Origin: Salarias fasciatus
Lineage: Eukaryota > Chordata > Actinopteri > Blenniiformes > Blenniidae
Assembly: GCF_902148845.1 (NCBI RefSeq)
Contig: NC_043758.1
Span: forward strand, 23,814,948 to 23,878,947
DNA length: 64,000 nucleotides
Direction of reading: 5' to 3'
A model generated the notes under the pieces. That model saw nothing but the letters and a program-made list of their open reading frames with translations, was not told the DNA's origin and searched no databases. Shown piece after piece: positions 55,290 through 64,000 of this stretch (position 1 is its first letter; every line of letters begins with the position of its first letter). A program made the position numbers and the translations under genes.

Positions 55290-57040
55290 GTTACTTCTCA
55301 CTTTCATTCCTCCACCTTTTTTTTTTTTTTTAATTGTCCACCTTTATAGCAGCAATCCTGTTGATGCTTTACCATCATCGCCTCTCACTTTCTAAAATGA
55401 CAACACAGGAGAAAGCACACGCCCATGAGGGCTTTGTTGTGGCCTGGTATCGTCTGTCGTCTGGGATGAGGTATCAGTGCCGTCTGATCTCTTATTCAGG
55501 GCTGTGCGACACGCTGAACGCCAAGTGCAGCTTGGGTCATCGTCTTCACCGCTATTATCGTCTTTATTAAGAATAATTTGTAGTTGTAACTTGATTGTAG
55601 CAGGAAGTATTGAGTTATTATATGCCCACAGTTTCAGTGTGATTGGTTGCTTTACCTGGTTAATGGTTTCTATTTTTATATATTATCTTAAAAATGTCAC
55701 TGATATTTTTAACATGATCTGTAGACTTGCCCAGAATTGACAGCCCTTAAAAATAAATAAATAAATAACCAAATCAGTCACTCAGCCAAACCACTGGTGC
55801 AGATTGTACAATTAAAAATGCTTCACAGAGTTATTGATGTCAAGGCAAAACAAGTAAACAGTGCATTCATAAGCAAGGAGAGAAATTAATGTAATCTTGA
55901 GTGAAATTGAAGTGCGTTTGAAAACTAATGAAACTATGTAAGCAACATGAAATGTTAAAATCACAGAACACAAAGACTAAGTCATATTAACAAACAGGTG
56001 AAATGGCAGGTAGTGAAATGGTTATCTGTCTCATGTTGAAGGTTTTTCTGTTAGAATTTTTTTGTAGGTTCTCCTTGTTTGTACATGACTTTCATCCAAA
56101 AGTGTGTCTCTGAGGTTAACTGACGAGGTCTGAATTCAGTGTACGTGATTGTGTGTGATGGACTGCAGATCGATCCAGGACTGACCCTGAGACCTGAATA
56201 AGCGACGCAGAAGATAGTAAAGTAAAACTGAGAAGATACAAATCAAATCAAGACTCAAATATAACATGAAATATAGTAAAACATGATATAAATAGCATGA
56301 GATGAAGATGCTGAAGGTAAAAAATAAGGTGAAATATGAGTGAATGATTTATTTGATCTTTCAATAATTAAAGCTGAAGACAAACATGATCATTACAACA
56401 GGTAATTGTTGTGCTTCTGTTCCATATTAATCAACCTCTCATATCATTAGAAAGTGAGTCATCACAAGTGACCCGTTGGGGCTTTTAGACTTTTTATGAT
56501 TCTGTATTTCTTGCTTATAAAGACGAGTCACAGTGAAGTTTGACTCTGTAACAACTTTGAATCTGCTACTTCACTGATAGTTACACTGTGCTCCTAGATC
56601 ATACTGTAATGCCCATCATAGTTTCTATTTTCACACTATAAGATTTATTTAATTGATGGCAGGTGCTTTCCATTCATTACAGATACATTTTGTTTGTATG
56701 AAATAAAATAAAAACGTCACTTTATCCACACACTGTATGAATAGATGATATGAAAATACAGCTCACACAAGCTTACTTAGAATTTGAATTATGTATGAAA
56801 GGTTCAAAAGTTATTCTCCTCTTGAAGAAATCCTTTTTGCTGCCATTTGTTGTTCATTGTATCAACAAATACAAACAACCCAGCTTAAACTAGCACATAA
56901 ATTAGGAACAAAGGGCCCTTATGAAATACTCTAGCATCATAGATTTGCATTAAAAATTGTCTGTACAGCTCAGTTTATATACTCCATCTAATTACATCTG
57001 GTTTAAAAGAAAAAACATGACACAAGTTGTATATTTAGAA
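55290..57040. other. Spacer between C1q copies 1 and 2
   Basis: AT-rich, no gene or element recognised. Confidence 0.6.
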
Positions 57041-57357
57041 ACTGTATTTATTTTGATATCAGGCTTGAGAAACTTCACAGACGTTCCCAGATAAAAAACT
57101 GAATCCTTAAACAGAAAGAGGACAACAGAAAGGGCTTACAAAGTTTGAGTTGATCCAAAACAAAATCGATTGAAAACACAGAGAAATTATTATTTTTTTT
57201 ACTGTAATTAGTAGAACATGATCTCAGGAAAAATATACAAGAGAAATAATGAACAGGACAATAGCTATGAGTTGGCTGAGACGACGATCAGTCGGAGACT
57301 GCAAACTCTCATCATGAGGCTGTAGCCCGACATAAACGAACACGAAGCACAAAGCAG

Positions 57358-58387
57358 CTACATGTCATCCGTGGCATACACCAGGAAACCAGTGAAGGTG
57401 TTATAGTGATTCTCGTCGTCACAGATGATGCAGTCCTGGTGCAGTTTGACGGCCACGAAGTCCCCCGCCACCAGTTTCACGGCTATCACCACCGTGTTGC
57501 TGTCCTCGGGGTCCTCGTTGTATTTTTCCCCAAGGTGGGTCACGACATTGTTCACCTGCAGGCTGGCGCAGGCGTCCTTGGTCTGCCCGGTGGAGTTGGT
57601 GCTGTAGATGGTGGCGGCGATGCTGTAGACGCCGGAACGGGGCGCGGTGAAAATGCCGTTGTTGGCATTGTAGCTATCTCCCAGGTTGAGGAAGACATGC
57701 TTGTATGCGATGAAGTTGTTGCTTGCGAAGGGGCCCAGGCAGGTCAGACTTGTGTCACTATTCAGAGCGACGGAGAAGGCACTGCGACTCTCTGGAGATA
57801 CAGAGAACAAACTGCCCAGTAAGCGGAAGAAGAAGAAGAAGAAGAAGAAGAAGAAGACTGATGTGGTGTTTATCTTCTTGTCACTCACCTTTCATATTGT
57901 GGATAAGTGTCTTGGACTTATTTAGAAATTTTGACATCCCTTCAACTGTTTGGTGGAGAGACTTCTTCATTCTTTCCAGTCTTGTCTGCATCAGACAGCA
58001 GCCACAACCAGACTGGTCAGCAACACACACTACACACACACACACACACACACACACTAGTTAGTTTTAAGGAGAAAATGTATGTTTGCATGCACTTTTC
58101 TTTCAGTGTCTCTCACCCTGGGGGTCGTCATTGCCTTCAACCGGGTCCACATCACGCACACTGTTCCAGGAGTAGGGACTGTGATTACCAACAGTCTCAT
58201 GAAAAACTGCATGCAGCAGACACAGGAATGCAATTGCTGGAGGAAAAAAAAAAAAAGAGAAAAGACAAATAAAAAAAATTTAATCTGATAAATCAAATGT
58301 TTTCGGTCATTCTTGACTTTGAAGCTGTTGAAGCTTTGAACCTATTTCCCCCTAAAGATCCCGCAGGTGTTGTGTCTCACCTCTCAT
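57358..58387 (-). CDS. Secreted C1q-domain protein, tandem copy 2
   Basis: Exons in transcript order: 58381-58387 (seven coding bases), 58117-58236, 57889-58029, 57358-57791; 233 residues. Starts MRAIAFLCLLHAVFHE (signal peptide), then a short acidic spacer, the cysteine motif VCVADQSGCGCCLMQ, an amphipathic helix (RLERMKKSLHQTVEGMSKFL) and a C1q domain (SRSAFSVALNSDT, YKHVFLNLGDSYNANNGIFT, APRSGVYSIAATIYS, YNTFTGFLVYATDDM). The second intron is mostly (GT)n against its acceptor, and the third intron is 97 bp with a (TTC)n pyrimidine tract. Minus-strand AATAAA at about 57048-57053. Very similar to copy 3 in layout and leader, pointing to tandem duplication. Confidence 0.92.
57829..57857 (-). 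repeat. (TTC)n tract in the intron of C1q copy 2
   Basis: About nine TTC units on the sense (minus) strand, 40-65 bp upstream of the C1q-exon acceptor in a 97-bp intron. Confidence 0.9.
58033..58058 (-). repeat. (GT)n at the 3' splice site of C1q copy 2 exon 3
   Basis: On the coding strand about 13 GT units run into the TAG acceptor (58032-58030) of the 141-bp exon. Confidence 0.9.
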
Positions 58388-58462
58388 GTTGGTAAAAGAT
58401 GCCAATGATGCTTCTTAATGATGAAAAATGTGCAGACTGATCACCAGACAAAAAAATACGTG

Positions 58463-58489
58463 TATATATTTTATCCCAGAACTCCTCCC
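58463..58489 (-). promoter_or_regulatory. Promoter of C1q tandem copy 2
   Basis: TATATA at 58463-58468, 76 bp before the ATG, with GGGAGGAG (58482-58489, minus strand) about 13 bp upstream of it. Confidence 0.6.
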
Positions 58490-59215
58490 TTGAAACCTCT
58501 TGGTTTAACTTTACCTTTTTAAAAAATAGCTCCTCCTTATTTATTTTTTTTTTATCACTCATGCGTCTGAGTGAAAAGTGTTTTTTTTTTTCTTTTCCTT
58601 CTTTCTTTTCATCATTTGGGCCTCACTTTCAAAGTTTCACTCGACAAAGGAGGAGCTTTCCTCCCAACGAGGTATTACAAAAGCGCCCAGGTGTCGTCTA
58701 TCTCTCAGGGAAACGCCCTCTGAATGGGGCTGTTTTGTTTTTTTCCTCCTCCACAGCTGAATGTCAGCACTGATATACTCGGCAATATACAAAAAGACGC
58801 TGTACACCACGTCTGTGTGGCTGTGAAATGTAACATTTAGTAAATCTTTTGCAAATGCTTTTATAATGTCTGAAAAAAAAAAAGAAAGAAAAAAAACCCA
58901 AAAATCCACTTAGAGAGTGAGCTGTCGTGAAGATTGATACAGGAACAAAACGTCACAATGATTCTTTTTTTCTCAGAATCGTGGTTTATTTTTTTTTGGC
59001 ATTACACATCTCGTATTTCATCCAGTAGTTCAGTGTGTTAAAAATGTCGATGTAACAGCGGTCAGATGTGAAAAGTCTAGAACAAGAACAGTTGAAGAAA
59101 CTTATCTAACTCCAAAAGACCTCCGAAGCACAGCTGTCAGATCAAAGCATTTCATATACGATATGTGATTGAAATTCCACTGGTATGAAGCACAGAGCAG
59201 CTACATTTCCCTAAC

Positions 59216-60758
59216 TTAGTCAGTAGCATATAGCAGGAAGCCGGTGAAGGTGTTATAGTGGCTCTTGTCATCGCAGAGGAAACACCCGATGGGCAGGTTG
59301 ACCGCCACCTTGTCCCCAGCTTTCAGGTGAAGGGCCACGAGAATGGTGGCACTGTCCTCTTGGTCCTGCATGTTTCGCTCTCTGGGCCCCGCCACCAAGT
59401 GGCCGTTAACCTGCAGGCCGGCGCAGGCGGCCAGGCTGTTCCCGGGAGAGCCGGCGTCGCTGTAGACGGTCAGGGCCAGACTGTAGACGCCCGAACGGGG
59501 AACGGTGAAGACGCCGTTGAGCACGTTGTAGCCTTCTCCCAGGTTGATGAAGACGTGCCTGTAGACGATCAGCCTATCGTCCCGGAAAGGCCCGAAGCAG
59601 TTCAAGCTTTCGTCATTGGTCAGAGCAACAGAGAAGGCGCTGCGGCTGGCTGCAGGGGAGAGACAGGTCTGCCGTCAGATTTATCAAGCGCCGATGATTC
59701 ATTTCCATCAACCAGCTGCAGGGAGCACCTTGACCTACTGCTACGCTTCGTGTTTCCCAAACTTCTGGGCAGTGACGAACAGGAAGGCCCTTCAGCAGGT
59801 GGCAAAATGCATCTTTAACAATCCACTACCAGCGCAGAGACATTTACCCTGACTGACTACTGAAGAAAGCTAGTTGGAGCTATAGGACAATATCCAGGAC
59901 CCTCCTGCAACAGGTGGTAAGGTTCGCACAGTCCATCATAAAGAGACCACAACCGTACATCAGAGAAAGAAACAAAAGAAGGCCAGGCCATGGCAGAAAC
60001 AGCTCTTTTGAATGAAATGGTTGACCCCATCTGTGAATTTTGTATACAACAAATGTAGGATGAGAAATCAACAATATCAAAGATGGAAAAAGACCATGGC
60101 ATCTCAAAGAGTAGGGTAAGTAATAGAGAGGATCAACCCTCTCATGCTAATTAATCTGATCAAAATGTCCTAAAATGTCCATACAGATGCCCTCCAATTG
60201 ACAATTTCTGTACTTTTAAGTGCTTTCAATAATCTACGCGTTAAAACTTAAAAACCAAAAAGTGATTTTTTTTTTTTTTTTTTTTTTTTTTATGAGGTTA
60301 TTTCTACTTTGCGCACGTGTCCCACCTCTGACACTGTTGAGAACAGTTTGGGTTTTCACCAGCTCCTTCTCCAGCTCGTTGAGGCTCATGTTGAAGAATG
60401 TTTTCATCCTGTGTATCTGTTGCTGCATCAGACAGCAGCCGCATGAAGCCTTATCCGTGAGACACACTGAGCAAACACAGACACACACATCATCAAGCTG
60501 AAAAACCATTTCTTTTTGAGAAAAAAAATGAGTGTATTCAAGGAGATCACAGACTGAATAACCTCTTACCATTATCTGTGCTGGAATCAGGATCTCCATT
60601 TCCATTTCCAAGATTACCCCATGAGTATGAAGCAGTCCGACTAAATACTGCTTCCAGCAGGCAAAACAATGCAATAGCTGGGAAGAGGAGAGCAAAAACA
60701 AGTAAATAATTCTGCCAAGTAAATAACTATTTTGCTCATATTCAGTCTTACCTCGCAT
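59216..60758 (-). CDS. Secreted C1q-domain protein, tandem copy 3
   Basis: Exons in transcript order: 60752-60758 (seven coding bases), 60570-60677, 60326-60466, 59216-59649; 229 residues. Starts MRAIALFCLLEAVFSRT (signal peptide), then a Gly/Asn/Asp-rich spacer, cysteine motif VCLTDKASCGCCLMQQQ, helix (MSLNELEKELVKTQTVLNSV) and C1q domain (SRSAFSVALTNDESLNCFGP, YRHVFINLGEGYNVLNGVFT, VPRSGVYSLALTVYSDAG, YNTFTGFLLYATD). The 141-bp third exon and 434-bp last exon have exactly the lengths of copy 2. Minus-strand AATAAA at 58985-58990. Function is inferred as a secreted C1q-like oligomer; no collagen region. Confidence 0.92.
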
Positions 60759-60841
60759 GGTCTTGATGGCAGAAGGTGATAGCTTTAGAGGCAAAAAAGG
60801 TGTGAATGTAGGATCATAAGCCATGGGTACGACTGCATACG

Positions 60842-60883
60842 TATATATAGGTTTAACAAGAAGTCTTTCTTTTGGCTCCTCCC
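60842..60883 (-). promoter_or_regulatory. Promoter of C1q tandem copy 3
   Basis: TATATATA at 60842-60849, 84 bp before the ATG, with GGGAGGAG (60876-60883, minus strand) 27 bp upstream. Confidence 0.6.
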
Positions 60884-60889
60884 TGCTTT

Positions 60890-62290
60890 CCCTATGGCCA
60901 CTCAAACATGCAAAGTGGAATTTGTTTCTTTTCTCTACGGGGGCTTCACAGATACAGAGACATACATCCCCAGACCTTTGTGTTTTCAATATAGGTTAGG
61001 TCTCATATGTCCTCTGAGGCAATGTGTCCACTTGTTTTATAGTTCCCATGAGATCACAAGACCTTTTATTCAGTATTGAAAGTTTTTTGCTGTATTTTAT
61101 TGAGAATCCAAAATGAAGTCTTGAAGTCAACACATGCATAACCATGTTCTGATCACATGATGCAATTCAAACCAGAAATAATTCACACGTTACACAATGG
61201 CAGTGTCAGTCTTTGAATCTTGAAAATAAAATTCCTGTTCCAGACAGGAGTTTTTCTTTGAGAAGCTTCAGCAGGACTGTGTCACCAGTGCTCATTTATT
61301 CATCTAATTGGTCCATCTCTCTCGATCAGGAGCGAACACGACATGCAGTGAACATCGCATGTAAAGTGATGCCTTCATTGTGCCGCTGTGAATAGTATCA
61401 GATTTCCAACTGGCACAAAGCAAGAAAGCCGATTAAAATTGTTTATAGTCAAAGATCAGGCTTTTTGAGACAAAGTTTGTTTTTTTTTAATGAAACAAAA
61501 ATTTATCACAAAGCTGATATAAGAAAGAAGGAAACCACAGATCAAATCCATGACTGATATAGCTAGTTGTAACAGTAGAACTGAGAGGGAACTTTTGGTT
61601 CCAGGTCTCAAAGTCAAAGATAACATCCGCCATGCTCTGGTTATACCACAAGTCTCTGTCACAAGACAACTTTCATAACAAGGTGAGATCAAAACCTAGG
61701 ATGCTGTTGGACTGTCCTTTAAATCTGAAATGGTGGCGACTCACACAACTTTTTCAGTTATTTATATCCATTCATTTTATGTACCATGTTGTCCAGTTCG
61801 GGGTCGTGTGGCACTGAAGCAAATCCCTGTTAACTAGGAGCAAGGGGCAGAACACACCCTGGACAGGTCACCTCTCTATCACACGCCAGACAATCACACA
61901 CACTCAAACCTCACTAATGAATATGTTTTTAGACTAAAACTAAAACGGAGTAACCATGCATGAGCAGAACATGCAAACTCTACACAGAAAGACCGGTCTG
62001 GTACTCATGTCCTTCATGCTGTGAGGCAACTGTAAAATAAAGTTTGTTATAAAAGCATGGATTGTATTGGAATCTGCCATCAGTTGGTGTAAAAAGAAAA
62101 ACCCAAACAAAACAGAATGCGTGCACTTGTTAATTTATTTAGTGATCAAACATAAATATCACAAGAATAGATTATTGAACTCAATGGAACATTTTTTTGA
62201 TTGTGTAGCATTTTTTTTTTTTTTTTACATCATCAGTTAAATGTCAAACCTCCTTAAATCATGAAAACATCTTCCCACTACTGTTACACA
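60890..62290. other. Spacer before the SPRY exon
   Basis: No gene seen. Contains the L2 fragment at 61775-62030 and T/A runs. Confidence 0.5.
61775..62030 (-). repeat. L2-type LINE 3' fragment
   Basis: The plus strand reads CAGAACACACCCTGGACAGG, TCACCTCTCTATCACACGCC, GAGCAGAACATGCAAACTCT and ACACAGAAAG, the complement of the series at 22851-23190. Confidence 0.7.
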
Positions 62291-62292
62291 AC

Positions 62293-62628
62293 TCAGTCCA
62301 ACTGACAGACTGTCACTGCAGACCCTGCTCCAGACCAGAACCTGAATCCTGGATACAGGGGCCCGGAGAACTGCGTCAGGTGTCGGTGGATGAGGCTGGC
62401 CTTGTTGTTGGCGATGCTGTAAAAGGCCAGAATCCCCACCTGCTGGTCTAGATAGACGCCAATCCGTCTGGCCTTAGGAGAGCCCAGCAGCTTCTCCTGC
62501 CCGTCGTGCCAGAAGGAGAAGCCGCTCCCGGACCAGTACAGGCTCCAGGAGTGAGCGTTGTGACCCAAACGGCTTTTGTCATCAGAGCCTTTGCGCTCGA
62601 TCTCTTTGTAGGTGACACCAAGGGTGAT
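62293..62628 (-). CDS. Last exon of a PRY/SPRY (B30.2) protein, partial
   Basis: A 336-bp terminal exon follows an acceptor (CTTTCAG) and ends in a stop at 62293. It encodes the C-terminal part of a SPRY domain: ITLGVTYKEIERKGSDDKSR, LGHNAHSWSLYWSGSGFSFW, RRIGVYLDQQVGILAFYSIA and SGPLYPGFRFW. Such exons end TRIM16/TRIM25-like, finTRIM and other fish immune or sensor genes, where the domain binds partner proteins. The upstream exons (RING, B-box, coiled coil or NACHT) were not found in the remaining 1.4 kb, so the gene extends past the right edge or this is an orphaned exon. Confidence 0.85.
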   Translation of the reverse strand: MTLGVTYKEIERKGSDDKSRLGHNAHSWSLYWSGSGFSFWHDGQEKLLGSPKARRIGVYLDQQVGILAFYSIANNKASLIHRHLTQFSGPLYPGFRFWSGAGSAVTVCQLD

Positions 62629-62974
62629 CTGAAAGATGGCACAGAAAGAAATACACTTGATGAGAGAGAATACATGGAGTGTGAATGGGACCATGGTGTC
62701 CATAATTAATCTATTAAAACAGTAAGGCATTGTTTTGATTTTGATTTGATACAGAATCAGGTCTTGAACTGCACATTGTGTGGGAAATGAAAATGACATG
62801 AACTTGATGCACTTCTTTCCAGATCTGTTCTTTAGCATGACACCTTGAACAAAGCATTTGCTGGAGTGCTGGAGAAGCTCTACCTAACCCTTACATTGTT
62901 CATTAGCTGGTATCACCAACATTATATGGTGAGGTTGCTTCAACTCCACTCTTAATTAACACAACATAAAGTGC

Positions 62975-63800
62975 ATGATTATTTCCAGTTTGGTTTCTGC
63001 TGCTGGTGTAACACGGGACTCATTGCTCTAAATGACCTCCTAATGGCTGCTTATCCAGTTCTCTTTCTATTGTTATTGTTGTCCATCTGATTGCAGCTTT
63101 GAACATAATCTCACACCATTCTCCTTATCTTCACTTATCACTCACACCCCCTCGACCGTTTCAGATCGTATCTCTTTGGCTGCTCTCAATTTGCTCAGCT
63201 CCAACCATTCATCGTTACTTCTTGTGTGCCTGGGCTACTTCTCATTTAGATCCTTCTTCCTAGTTCCATATTTTCTATATATGATGTACATTTTTACTAT
63301 ATAGATGACAATCTTTTTTTCCTTGCAAACCCAATGTCATCAACGGCCTGAACAGTTTGAAATACCTGGTATCTGGTAATAACTTTAATTTAAACTGTGG
63401 CACCAAATCAAATGTATTTATAACTTCCTCTCCCACTATTGATACCTCTACTATCTGCCCCTCCCCTCAGTGAAAGAGCCCAATTGTTATTCTTGACAGT
63501 AGCCTATTATACCAGTCTCTTTCAGACACATTGCCCACTTAACATAACCCCATCTACAAAACAATCAACAGCTTCACATTGTTTTACTCCACATGCCACC
63601 ACTAGTTCAGAACCCTGCAGCATGAATAAATCAGCAAAACCCCACCATTTGCTACACTCCTCATTTGAAGCAGCATCACTGCCTCCTGCTTCAGTCCTGA
63701 ACAAAAAGATTCCGCTGTACATATTCAAGGATATCCATGACCACCAGCCTCCATCTCATTTGACTTCCTCCACGTCTGGTCTCAGTCCATTATGACCAAC
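62975..63800 (+). mobile_element. Decayed L2-type LINE reverse-transcriptase fragment
   Basis: Translating several frames gives scattered pieces of a LINE reverse transcriptase: SHTILL, then RFRSYLFGCSQFAQLQPF (the SW.KSYLSGRTQFV-like block), then YIDDNLFF in place of YADDTQLY, and later FEAASLPPASVLNKKIPLYIFKDIHD (the LHWLPVK.RI.FKILLLTYK-like tail). Stops and frame changes are frequent, so it is an old, inactive copy. Both ends are indistinct. Confidence 0.75.
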
Positions 63801-64000
63801 CACATTCAATTCACATTAGCTGTCTTCTTTTCATATGTTTGTAGTGTTCTCTTCTTTTTCGGTTGCAATTCATTGTGAATTTGAATTCACTTTGTGTTGA
63901 TGTCTAAAAATATTACTAAATACTCCATGATGAAATGATGAAACAAAATGTAAAAGAAAAAAAACCACTTTGAAATTAGTATTGGTGATGATATAAAAAA

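Noticed and set aside
57406-57822. 138-codon plus-strand open frame opposite C1q copy 2, and a 186-codon one opposite copy 3
   Set aside because: Antisense shadows of the GC-rich C1q exons.

Overview
This is vertebrate nuclear DNA, most likely a teleost fish. Genes are split into many short GT-AG exons, (GT)n/(CA)n microsatellites are very long and frequent, hAT-type DNA elements and degenerate L2-type LINE pieces are present, and the recognisable proteins are fish versions of vertebrate proteins. No retrovirus-like element, CRISPR array or rRNA/tRNA gene was seen.

Layout. At 1-2.2 kb there are unrecognised coding-like stretches on the minus strand. At 2.7-5.5 kb there is a T-box gene closest to TBX10 (+). 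At 7.2-19.5 kb lies a complete nine-coding-exon bace1 (+), with an 8.6 kb first intron that houses several DNA transposons and a long perfect palindrome; its 3' UTR ends near 20.75 kb. At 21.9-35.7 kb lies a complete pcsk7 (+), 16 coding exons and 770 residues, converging on a complete tagln (-) whose coding exons are at 37.6-38.6 kb. A probable non-coding first exon and promoter with paired CArG boxes for tagln sit about 4 kb further right, at 42.4-42.8 kb. From 42.8 to 48.2 kb I see no gene. From 48.2 to 60.8 kb there are four secreted C1q-domain genes, all minus: one with a C1q domain split over four exons, then a tandem trio sharing exon phases, a 7-nt coding first exon and a similar promoter. 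The right edge holds the last exon of a PRY/SPRY (B30.2) gene (-) and a decayed L2 LINE reverse-transcriptase fragment (+).

How it fits together. bace1, pcsk7 and tagln are neighbours in human 11q23.3 as well, so this block is old. BACE1 (beta-secretase) and PC7 (a proprotein convertase) are both membrane-anchored secretory-pathway proteases; the BACE1 proregion here carries an RRRR site of the kind convertases cut. Transgelin is an actin-binding smooth-muscle protein, and the paired CArG boxes found here match how its mammalian promoter is built. The C1q trio looks like a local expansion of secreted, disulphide-linked C1q/cerebellin-type oligomers.
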